Source: Zygaena filipendulae (Eukaryota; Arthropoda; Insecta; Lepidoptera; Zygaenidae). From it: DNA of 64,000 bases. The DNA lies in NCBI GenBank assembly GCA_907165275.2, contig OU015654.1, forward strand, positions 7,333,501 to 7,397,500, written 5' to 3'. A program made the position numbers and the translations under genes. Under the pieces are notes generated by a model that saw nothing but the letters and a program-made list of their open reading frames with translations, ran no database searches and was not told the origin of the DNA. Positions 9,101 through 21,100 of this stretch are shown in pieces. Within the stretch, counting starts at the first letter, position 1. Each line of letters opens with the position of its first letter.

Positions 9101-12100
9101 CTGAAATTTCGTAAAAAGTGTTTATAAACGGTTAATATCATATCTAATCCTATGTGTGATGAAAATAAATGTGCATCTTGCTTTTCCAATATCTGTCGCC
9201 ATTATAAATAAAGAAAACAGATCACAATATTAATTTTCCATACATAATAAATCCTCTTATTATAAAAATTAACTATCAGTCGCCAGGCGTCCGCTGACAC
9301 AAGCCCTCTACAGTGAAATAATCCCTCATGAAAATAAAAAAATTATAATTAATGGTACACTATATGAAATATCACAAGCTTACAGACCTTACAGTACAGT
9401 AGGTACCTAATATAAATGCAAAATATTAAAATACAATCAAACAAACCAAAACTGTTGAACTAATTACGTAAATATAATAATACAATAAAATATATAATAA
9501 TTACAGAAAATTTCAAATACCATAAACATAAAATAGCAAATACAAACAAATGCATTTACAGCTTTGTTATCACTAAAAAACCCCATTCTCTGTCGATTTC
9601 CTCGTGAGCCTGCACAGCTTACGTTTTTAATATATTACACATTAGCTGATTTTCTTTGAAACTGTCGTGGTGGCACGTACGACAACTCCGAAGCTTCATC
9701 CCAATCGGATAATTGGAATAAGAATTAAGAACTCAAACGGGACAAACAAAAAACATTCTACATATAGTACAAGTATACAGGCCGTCCCACGGATATGCCA
9801 CGTGGAAGGAAAGTACCTTGAATATTGTAGATGGAACATTTTACTGAAAGAAGACATTATTTGAATTAAAAAAAAAATTTAAACTGCATTCATAGATATT
9901 TAAAAAATTACATGGTTGAACCGAGAATCGACCTCGTTACATGAGAAAAATAATCATACTGTAGCTTTATCCTTATGATGAAGCCTTTCGATCGGTATGA
10001 TGAAGCTGCAGGGTGATTATTTTTCTCATGTAACGGGTTCGATTCCCGGTTCAACCATGTAATTATATATATATCTACGAATGCAGTTTAATTTTTTTTT
10101 TAATTCAAGTAATGTCTTCTTCCAGTAAAACATTCCATCTACAGTATTCAAGGTACCTTCCCTCCATGTAGCATATCCGTGGGACGCCTTGTATACGTAC
10201 CTACATATGTTAAATGGTTGATTGAATTGATATCTTCCTGAACCACGAGAAGAAGTTACAAACTAAAGTTTTTAAGTAAACTGTACACTAATGGAAAAAT
10301 TAACACAAATGTTAAACACTAGTTTTATTATTATCAGTAGCTATAATGCAATGGGACACACAAAAACTACATTTTGTTAATCTATGATGTTGCATATTGT
10401 GTTTAAACTTCAATGTGGTATGTTATAAAAATGACCATTGATTCTGAATTGGAAATGATTGTTATTATTTCGTACCAAAAAATCAATAGAGTACCTATCG
10501 TTTATCTTATCTACATATATCTATATAACATGTGGTAAAATTAGCTGCAAATACTTACAGGGTTAAAAGTATGCACCGATATAAACATGTTCATTTTTTT
10601 TTCAAACAAACTAAATCAATCAAAAATAAAACAACCTGTGAAGGCACTCGCCCTCATCGCTAAATCGCTTTACACACACATCGCTGCACGCCGGTATCTT
10701 AAGTTCAATGACCTCAATCGAGGTCCATCGCTTTCGCTTGCTATGTGCGTGGTGCGTGCCTTATATACGTTTAAGTGAGCTACGTGTATTGTGTACCTTG
10801 TGAATGTAATTACTATAATGGTTTTTTCAATGAATTTATTTTCCTCATGTTCTGAAAAACTACCGAACTTAATACAATTTTTTCGCTTATCCTGCTTGTT
10901 ATAACGTATACTTTCAGCCCTGTAAATATTTGCAGTTAATTTTACCACACGTATAGTGTATACAGGTTGTCCCGTAAATCGACGTCAAGCCAGAACCGGG
11001 ATAGGCTAAGTCATAATTGTTAATAGAAAAACTTGAAAAAATGTTTTAAAAAAATGATCATTTATAAAAATTATAAAAATTTACACCCTGCGACGCGACG
11101 GTTCTTTAACTCCTGTTGCTACAAACCTTAACTTTTTTTAAATTTTCTTCTTATTGTGTAATCCAGAATCCTTAATAGTGTTTCTGAATACTACTGCTTA
11201 AAATTTAAGTTTTTGCCAAATAAGTTTTCAAGATTATTGCTTTCGTCAGTTTCTAATGACTGTCCTTTTTTTTTAAATAGGCATAGCAAAGATTTTTTTA
11301 TTTTTCTGTTAACAGCTGTTATGACTTAGCCTAACATCTGGTTCTGGCTTGACGTCGATTTACGGGACACCTGTATACCGAGCGAGGCATTAGGTGTGAT
11401 AGTGTCATTATTATTTTACACTATAGCTGTAGAATTTCGGAATAAAAAGTACCCTATCACTGTAGCTTCCTATAAGTGAAAGAATTTTCAAAATCGGTTC
11501 AGTAAATCCAGAGATTACCCCTACAATGCCTACAACTCGCAACGTCACAAACTCACAATTCACAAACTTTTTTGTGTTTGTTATTGTAAGGAAAAGAAGA
11601 ATAAATTAAGTTTTGAGTTCCTGCGGGAATTCCCAATCTCCGACACTGACATAGTTCCAACCGAGTGTTCCACGACCCTCACGCATTTTTTTTATTATTA
11701 GTAAAGATTACCTATTATAAATGTTCTTTTTATAATTTAAATTTTTAATATTTTGTAAAGGCCTATTTTATTCCCCATTACCTACTTATGGTCGTCGCCA
11801 TGAGTGGGTAGTTATACTTTTTTCATTCATCTATCCTACTGGTCGTCTCTGCCTTCACTTCCAACTTATGTCATTCCTCACACAAATCAACCATCATTTG
11901 GCGTTTCTCTACTCACATTGAATATGTATCACTTTTATGCTACTCCACCCCCCGTTCCAGTCACATGGCGCATGGATGTCAAGTCTTCAGTCTTCACATA
12001 CCGATATTTGGTATTATGCTTTACATCTCAACATTACACATATTGGTGCCATTTTTATACTCCCTCTAATAAGAGTATAAGGTAAAAAACTAAAAATGTG

Positions 12101-15100
12101 TGTGTAGTTTGTAATATTAATAATAAATCACGTCTTAGACAAACTTATATACATTTCGACTATTTTATGTTTATAAGAAAATATTTCTCATTCTTGTGTG
12201 TATTTGTATCAGTATGTATTTAGTAAGGCTCGCATCATACGCACCGTGCAGTTGAAGCACTGACTGTGGTAGTTATTGTTGAGCGCCTCGACCCACCTGT
12301 CGCCCGCCTCCACGGGGAACCCGCAAGCGAAACATTTGGTCGTAAACAGCTCATTCCAGTCTGGAACATTTTCACACGAGCAATACAAATATAACAATAA
12401 TATCAATCATCTTATCCATTTATCCAAGTTTGTAGGTAAAATTTTAATTACCTGTTTCACAATACGGTAGGCCGTCTTCTAAAAAGAACGGGTTATTACC
12501 GAACAACTTTCCGCAATACACGCAGTTGAAGCATTCCGGATGGAAGTGTTTTCCAATGGCGTTTAAGCAATCCTAAAAACAGGTTATTGTTTGAAATTCA
12601 TTATTTTTAGATTTTTAACAGTATTATTGTACAAAAAGTTTGAAATTAAATACTTACGCCTTTAATTTTAGCGTGACATTTATCGCATGGCGGTGCGATG
12701 TATTGCTCAAAACAGAATTCGCAATAAAGCTGGCCGTTTTCTTCAACGAAACCAATGTCTTGCAGAGGACGTCTGCATGTTGCATTGACGCAAATAAAGT
12801 GCTCCGGGCACCATATCCGTCCCAGGGCTGTTATGAACGGTCCCCTGATACATAAAAAAAAACAAAAATCATGAGAATCGGTCATCATATCACTAATTAT
12901 TATTTAATAATAGGTACTTCATTGCTTGAATATTATTACAGTAATTATACCTACTGTTCTTAATTGGTTTCATTATAAACAAAAATCGTGCGCTTCAAAT
13001 TAAAATCATGCTATTACGCATCAAACTTACTTACGAGAAATTTAAAAAAGCCAAATGCGGGGTTACCTTGTTAGCGCTTTATCACATTTGTGGCATACAA
13101 CAAGCCCGTCAATCATATCAATTGGTGCCACTGTACTCAGTGGTCGTGCTATTATATGGGAGTCTCTTCTGCCGTCGTTATTATTGTTATTTTTCTTTTG
13201 TCTACGTTTAACAACTACTTCAGTATTTTCTTGTTCATCCCCATTGTCGCTAAAGGTGGCAGTGTCATTAATTTTATTTTCTTTACTCAGTATGTTAGTA
13301 TTTGGCTTTTCTTGTTGTTTCATTGAGTATAATGTATTGTCATGCAAGTTGTGAGGGAATTCTTTTTTCCCAACTTGCTCAAATTTTGTCGTAACATTGT
13401 TCTTTTCATACTCTTCGTTTATTGATTTATCCATTGTACATGTTTTTGATGTCGAATTTGTGTCTAAAAGACTATTATTTGATTTAGAATTAACATTGCT
13501 AATATTATGAGAAACGTTCGGTGAATCTGTCTTTTTAAAAATATTTCTCTTCATTAGTGTGTCAGAGTAATTACCATCTAACTTTTGGACGTCACAATTT
13601 GATGTAATGTTCATACCGTTTAAAAAAGTTGTTTTATCTATAGCGTTTGTTTTTTTTAAAGTGTTGGTTAAATTACCGTCAGAATTTTCTTTGTAATCTC
13701 TGTTTCCACTGCCATTATATTGCAATTTAGTATTTAGTGCTATGTCATTGCTTTTGGGGACAGAGATGACAATTGCTTTAGATTCTAAATCAAACTGTTT
13801 TCTTGTATTATTTGTCATATTTTCAACGTTATATGTTGGTACAGGTGGTGGTACGGGAGGAGGTACAGGGACGTTACTGATGTTCAAGTTTTTAGTCGTG
13901 GGATGATTATTGACAATAGTTTCTCTAATTTTATCTCCTATACCTCCAATATTTGCACCTGATTTGTATGTTTTGTCATATGTTTTATTTAAAGAGCGTG
14001 ATAAACTTTTGTCACAATTATTCTCAGCGGAAGTTAAACTCTCCACGCTTAAGGGATGCTTAGTAACTACTGTGTCCTGAATTTTATCTGCCATTGATTG
14101 AATATGGTCAGCAGGTTTTATTTTTCTTTGAATACCAATCTCGTAACCATTTAATGCCATTTTAGCCATTTTTCTTATAAGTCTTTCCTCAGCTGGACTT
14201 TTGTACTCTGCTTTGTGAGGGCTGCTGTACGTAGTCATTTCGTTAGCTGTTAAAGAAATAAAACATTCCAATATAAACACTAATGTTAGAAGCTACTTTT
14301 GTTAAGGATACTGCTGATTAGTTATAAAACGTAAGGACATGGTTTTATGGATTACTTTAATCTAAGGTTCCTAAAATTGTCGGAAATCAATACTAAAACC
14401 AAATTGATCTCTTTATTTCATACATTTTACAAACATGTTTGCTATATACGTGGTCTTTATGTAGTTATTGTAAGAGTGATTTGAAATCCGCCACAACTTT
14501 GTATAATGCATGTATAAAATAAAGAGACTAACTCTTTACGAAAATCTAAATTTTATTCGGTTCAGTACTAATTTGCCAAGTATTTTAGGTTAAACTCAGC
14601 TTAAAGAGTGACAAACAGAATCACTGCGTGAAATTAAATTGATCACTAGTAGTAAATAACACAAAAACAACACAACCACACACATTCAAACTCATGCGTA
14701 AACAAAATCACCACTTCTCTAACAACCATTCACCTAATATTCCCATTACAGGAAGCGCAAAGAGGCACACGAGAGCCCGGCAGCGCAGCCTTGTTCAAAA
14801 TTCCTCTGCCTCGTTTTGGAGCTGATGATACTCCAAAAGTTTTGCCTCGAGCGGCAGCTCCTATTCTGGAACCTGTTGATGGGGTAGGATCACACACTGG
14901 ATCTTGGTTAGCACCAGAAATTGAAGGATTCGGTTCATCACTTTTTAGTTTTTTACAAGCTGTGGCAGTGGCATAACTTTCGTTAGTAGGGTTAATATCT
15001 TGAACATAATATGGATTTTGATGTTGCGAGTTTGTCAAACTCATGAAAGAAGGCGGAAAAACTTGCTTGTTATTACTAGATGGCCTATTAACTGCGTCGT

Positions 15101-18100
15101 TTGATTGATAAAGGTTGCGGGAACTCGATACGCCCTTTCTTATTTCTACTACTTTAGCAGTCTGAGTTTTTTCAAATTCTTCAAATGTTTTTCGAGTTTT
15201 TTGCACTGTTGTATTTCCATATTGCGATACGTCATGCGATTGCATTTCTTTTTGACCATAATTTTGATTGATCATGGAATCTTCTTTAATTTGCCAATCA
15301 CCTTTATTATAAGTTTCGTCTTTGTATATAATATTTAATTGCTTTTCTTCTTTAACAATTGGTTGATCTTGACTCCAGTTTATAATTTCTGTTCTTTTCG
15401 CCTCACTATCACTCACTACTTTATTTTGAATTTCGTGTTCTTTCCTGAGATTCGTTGTAGCCTTGGTTAGTAACGAATGTGCTCCTTGGCGTGTGGGAGT
15501 ACATTCTTTAATACGTGGTGCTTGCGCTTTTAATGGATTTGGGGGTGGACCTTGTGCTGGGGAACGTGATCTTGGTCTAGGTGTAGGTGATCGACTTGTT
15601 TCGGGACTAGACGGTTCATACGTGTAACTTTCTGGTGCCAAGTGTTCTACAGATACTAGGTTCATTTGATAATAAGGTATAATTGGAGCAGGCTTATTAA
15701 TTAAACTCGGTGTGGAAGGTCGACTGCGACAAGGAGAAACTCTTAAACAACTTTCATCAGAAACTGGTTGAAATGTCATAGAAATGGGGGTATCTCTACT
15801 AAGTTGAACAGTTTTTGATTTATGAGTTTCGGCCTGCACTAAATTTGTCGTAGCTGGTTGTGGGGCTGGAGTTACAGATTTTTGTTCGTGTAGTATATCT
15901 TTATGTTTAGATGGTGGGTCTGTTGTTGGAGTGACAGGTCTTTGAAGCACCGCAGGGGCGTTACAAATTTCCGGAGTAATGCCGCGTTGAGACGGTAATA
16001 AATCTATTTTTTTTTGATAAATTGGAATACTGTCAGGTTTGTGTAGGCCTGATTTTGATCGTACTGCCGTTGAAGATAAAGACTCTTTTTGGTCTAATTG
16101 CTCAAAATAACTTTGGGCTGATTTAACTGAAGAGAAACCTTGCATATTACTAGAAATTGAAGTTAGTGTATTATACTGTACTGACGACGTAGATTCTTTC
16201 TTAATAGTGTTTTGTTCTCTGTAACATTTTTCAAATTCAGATTTCATCTCTGTAGTTAATGGGGGAAAGTTGGTAAGTTTGCAAAAATCGTCGGATTGTA
16301 GTGATGGGAATACTTGTTTATTTACGGGCTTAAAAGCAGACAATTCTGAAGACGATTGTAAACTACAACTGTTATTTTGTAAAGTCGAAAATTCACAATG
16401 AACTTGTTCTTTAGCTTGAGATACCGATTGTGTTGCTATTGGTCTGATTATCTCCGATGTGATTGGTACATTTTCAGATATTTCAACGTTATTACGAGAC
16501 TGTTTATCAAAACTTTGCGGCAGAGGACTGTAGGGCCTTTCTGGAGCAGTAGTAACAGCATCTTTAAGAGATGCTCTTTCCAAAATGGGAATATTGACCG
16601 GTGTAAACGGACGTTCAGGCGCTATAGTGAGCGCCGTTATCATAGGAGAAGCCGCCTTCTCGCGTGGAATTTTGGGTTCAATTGTTATTTTAAAGTCTGG
16701 TGGAATATACGGTTTCGTTTCTTCAGGCATAGGGATTGGAATTTCTTTTGTTTCCGGAGGAATATATGGCTTTATAGGAGGTATTGGTGTGATACCACGA
16801 TTTGATGGCTGCGTAAACAGTGGCGATGGTTGTGTTTGTATTCGATTTCTTTGCGGTTCGTTTTTTTTTGTTTCTGTGACATTTTGTACATTTTGATAGA
16901 CGGTAATTTTATCAACAACATTATCTTTGGGTGGTGTTTGAGAATGGGTTGATTGAGAAAGTTGTTTTTCTGATAGTTTAGGCTCTGTGTTTGTAACTAG
17001 ATCTGTCGAATTTGAAACAGAACAAATTTGAGTTTCTATTGATGCATCGTGTTCAAAATATTCTTCTTGGGATAGTTCCGTTTTGACCTGTTCAATTTTT
17101 TTGTTCTTGTCCATATCGATAGCATCAGATAGTTTGTCTGATTTATAAGATATTTCAGTCTCTTGAAGATTATCCAAATTATCGGCAGATTCAATAATTT
17201 TCTTAACAGGCGTTTGTGATTGATAAATCATTGATATTTGACTTTCGGTGGATGCTTTCTCTGAAAAGGATTGAACAGTGCAACTAGTTTCATGTATCTC
17301 TTGCGATTTTTGTTTGTTTTCTATAGCAGATGATTCTATTTTAGTTGATGATTTAGCAGTTGACTTCAAGGCAGAGGCACAAGATACACTTGAGGATACT
17401 TCCGCCATCTTAGATGATCCTTCGGGGAGGTCTATAGAACTATTGTGTGCAATAGCCGTTCGGATCAAAGAGTTTGAGCTTTCGTCTTTTAATGACACTT
17501 CTGCTGTAGAAGTTTTTGGATCAACACCCATGTTAATGACATTAGATTTTGGATTCTCTGTAATTATATCATTCGAACTTTCATCTTCAGGGCGATTTGA
17601 TGGGGGCCACACAATACTCTTAACATTTTGGGCTGTTAGTACATTAACAGATTAAGGTAGGTAGGTCAGGTGGTGGGGGTTATTTGAAGAAAAAATGAAA
17701 AATTAGACTTTTAAAGCAATTATTTAAAGTAGCTTACTTAAATTTCTTGTTTTAGCTATCGGTAAAGGTGCTGGCTATTTTAAGTTGATATAGCTCGATG
17801 ATTGAACAAAATCGTTAGGTAAGAATATGTAATAAATAAAACTTCGATTACAATTTTTTTGCTCTCTGGTATAAGTAACATTTAAAGGTCGGTCCTGGTC
17901 CTTCTGTCAAAATATAAGAGTATATGATATATATTTCAAAATATCTAACTGATTAATGAATACAGCATCTAAAAAACGAAGAATATAGTCACTAAAAAAC
18001 CACAATGAATACAGCCATATCATTAGAAACGATAGAATAGATGAGCCATAAGTAGTGATGAAAACGATAACGTGATTTGCAACGAAATTCTAGTTGATCA

Positions 18101-21100
18101 TAATCTTGAATAAATCTTATGAACATAATATGTAGGTACAGAATTTATAAAATCTATTACTTAAACTAGGTTTTGCACGCGACTTCGTCCGCGTCGTAGC
18201 GTAACGTAGTAAGGGTTGAATTTTCAATAACCCTAGGATACGTTATTCTTTATTACTAATCGTTAAGCTAAAAACAAAGTTTCAGGCTTCTAGCTCTAAA
18301 AATGATGGACTTCCATACAAAATTGTAACCCCATTTTCACCCCCTTAGGGGGCAAACTTCCAAAAATCCCTTTCTTACCGAATGCCTACGTCATTACAAC
18401 TATATGCCAAATTTCAGCGAAATCCGTTCTGTAGTTTCGGCTGTGCGTTGATAGATGAGTCAGTCAGGTTTGCCTTTTATATATACTTATTACTTACAGA
18501 AGTTTATATCTGCCTGTCTATTCATGATAATCTTCGAATCTACAGAACGGATTTATCATAATTACTTTGATACGCTTTCGGCTTTGTACTCCCTTTCTAC
18601 TTAGATATGAAGTGTATCCTTATAATAGAGGGCAACTGGCGCCTTTGTGTAAAGCTGGTGTTGTGATTGGTGAACCGTTGCGTCGTAATTATAGTCTGAC
18701 TTGACTGCTTACAAATATTTATAAATGATAAAGATAGGAAAATAACACATTTAATTATTATAAATGAACAATATGAAGATTAGATTGCAAATGTGACTCG
18801 CTTACTTGGCGCATAAGATGTCGGTGCCAGGAGGGGTGCGGGCGCGGGGGCGGGCGCGGGCGCGGGCGCGGTGACCGGCCGCGCAGGCGACATCGGGGCC
18901 GAGCGCGGCGACAGCGATGGTGAGTATGCCGAGCCCAGCGACGAGCCGAATGGCTTCGGCCCTGACAGGTTGCTCGATGGCTGCAAATATCATACAAACA
19001 TAGGCTTTACACACTGAATGACGTAGAAGAACATATAACATAGCACTGAAGAACGAGAAACGACACTGGTTATTTAACATTGTCATATTGCATTGTTATT
19101 CAATCTAATGATTAGTCTTGTTATACGTAGCAATGTTGAATAATAATGTTCCATAATGTTGACGTGTTATATAACACAAGTTATCTTACATAGTCTGTAC
19201 GCACCCTGACGTCACGCGACATTTCGACTTTAATGTATCTTCGTTATTTTTTTATTACGTAAAAAATGAAAAAAATACGTGTTCAACATTTTTTATTAAT
19301 CTACAAGACGGACTAAATAGAATTTCGATTTTCATATCCGGGAAACAAGCCAGCAAAAGCAGTTTTGGGATAGTTAAAAGCACTAACACCTTTTGCGACC
19401 ATGATGCATCTGCCCCACTGCCCACAGATCTGCCCCGTCCACATGGCCTCTCTAATTATTAATCTATTTTCTCTGTAGGCTTACACAATATACTTGAAAG
19501 TGTAAGTGGACATAGATAAGCAATAGTGTGTTAACCCACATTGGAGAAATTTTGAGTAAATCGTGTTTTAAAAGTATAGTGCCATATTGTGTCAACATTT
19601 TTTATGTTCAATATTTAGTTACATATTTAAGCAATGTAACAAGGTAAACACATAATTAAAAAACGTTCCCTAACTCTCAATAAATCGTTCTGAATCAATA
19701 ACTTAATTTTGTGGGTTAACATGTTATTGCTTATCTGCGTCCAAGTGTACTTTTATACTACTATTACCTACAAGCCAACGATCTCCGAATAATTGTGCTC
19801 GCGTTAACTCAATATTATTTTTAGCGTGTACTTGTGACAACCTTAGCCATAGTCAGCGTTTATTATAAGATCAAAGGCGTCGGTCTACTGAATTTAGGTA
19901 CTTCTTAGCGTGCGGCGTGCCGTGTTACGATAGATGTAAATACGTTAATACACACTGTATATAGGAGAATATTGTTTTGTCTGCCACGAAACGTGTCTGG
20001 CACGCTCAATCTCTTTAGATGATTACCCTCTACAACGTCACAAACTCACCAACTTTTGCTCTTTATAAACGGACCTGGACTCCTTATATGTATAAGCTAT
20101 TAACTTCTATGTGAGATGGTGGTAGATTATCTACTCCCCAGATCTGATACTAAAGCATTTTGCTGCTGACAATGTTAAATTACAATACATAATATTATCA
20201 TCAGTCCAACATTTAGCTAATTTGACACTCTTCCCATAGGCATATAGCAAGAGCTATAGTTTTATTCAAAATTCCGTTGAAAGTGTGTGCGAAATTACGA
20301 TCGCATCGAGAGATGTCGTAATGTGGTTCCATCACAAGGATTCTTTTCCAAGATTGAATCCCGTTCTATGCTTATTAATTCTATGACTCTTTAATAAAAT
20401 GGAAAATAGTTACCCAAGAAAACTTACGCTAAAAAGTGACGATGATCCATTCGTGTAATTGTTCGTAGCGATAGGCGGCAACGGGGTAGAATACGTATTA
20501 GTTGGAATGCGACCGCCGCTAGAAGAAACGTAATCAACATAAATACGTAAATAGAAGATGTAGGTAGTATACATAATATAATTATAGCTTGTGTGTGGGA
20601 CAAGATGGAGTGATGGACGTGCCTTACGTCGGTCGCCCGCCAAGGCCCTTATTCACTAATGACCAATTACCAGTAACACGCGTCCCAAAAACAATCTCAA
20701 ATATTAGAAACTAGCAGTCCCTCGCGGTTCCATCTGCGGTAATTTCTGAATTCCCGCGGGGATTCACGTATAAACTATACGTAAAGTATAGTTAAAAGCG
20801 TACGAGACTCAAGAGGATGGTTATCCTCTTGAATCACTATCTATCCATGAAAACTGCATCAAAATCCGTTGCGTAATTTAAAAGATTCAGATCTAAGCTG
20901 ATACTACATATTTGAGCGCGAGGGAATAATAATTAAAGACCCAGAACATTGGTGTCACTGTCAACTCTTAGGCTTAGGCCACACTACAACGAACTTTGCT
21001 TATATCTAAAAGTCAAGCTAGTCGCTGCGTGACTAATCCTAGTGACACTGCAAGCGACGCCCCTAGGTGGATGCCTATCTAGTCACTATGCGATGCTAGT

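Larger units (their letters stand above)
9101..12244 (-). other. Intron 13 of Zasp, filled with foldback and TIR elements
   Basis: Between the LIM4 exons. It contains a 428-bp near-palindrome (9770-10197), a TIR element (10531-10949), a TA-flanked TIR element (10963-11373) and a Helitron fragment (about 11405-11600). I found no convincing extra exon. The plus-strand frame at 11804-12085 has no recognisable domain. Confidence 0.7.
18981..20427 (-). other. Intron 8 of Zasp
   Basis: Holds half of TIR element D (19199-19316), all of TIR element C (19508-19742) and a Helitron inner fragment (about 20030-20080). No exon recognised. Confidence 0.6.

Noticed and set aside
9905..10060. A tRNA gene
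   Set aside because: A T-arm-like word is present, but the D-arm and anticodon arm are not. The sequence is part of a large palindrome.
11804..12085. 93-codon plus-strand frame
   Set aside because: No recognisable domain, unusual composition, and it lies in a Zasp intron antisense to the gene.
16398..16896. Plus-strand frames of 135 and 103 codons inside the large Zasp exon
   Set aside because: Antisense shadows of proline-rich coding sequence.
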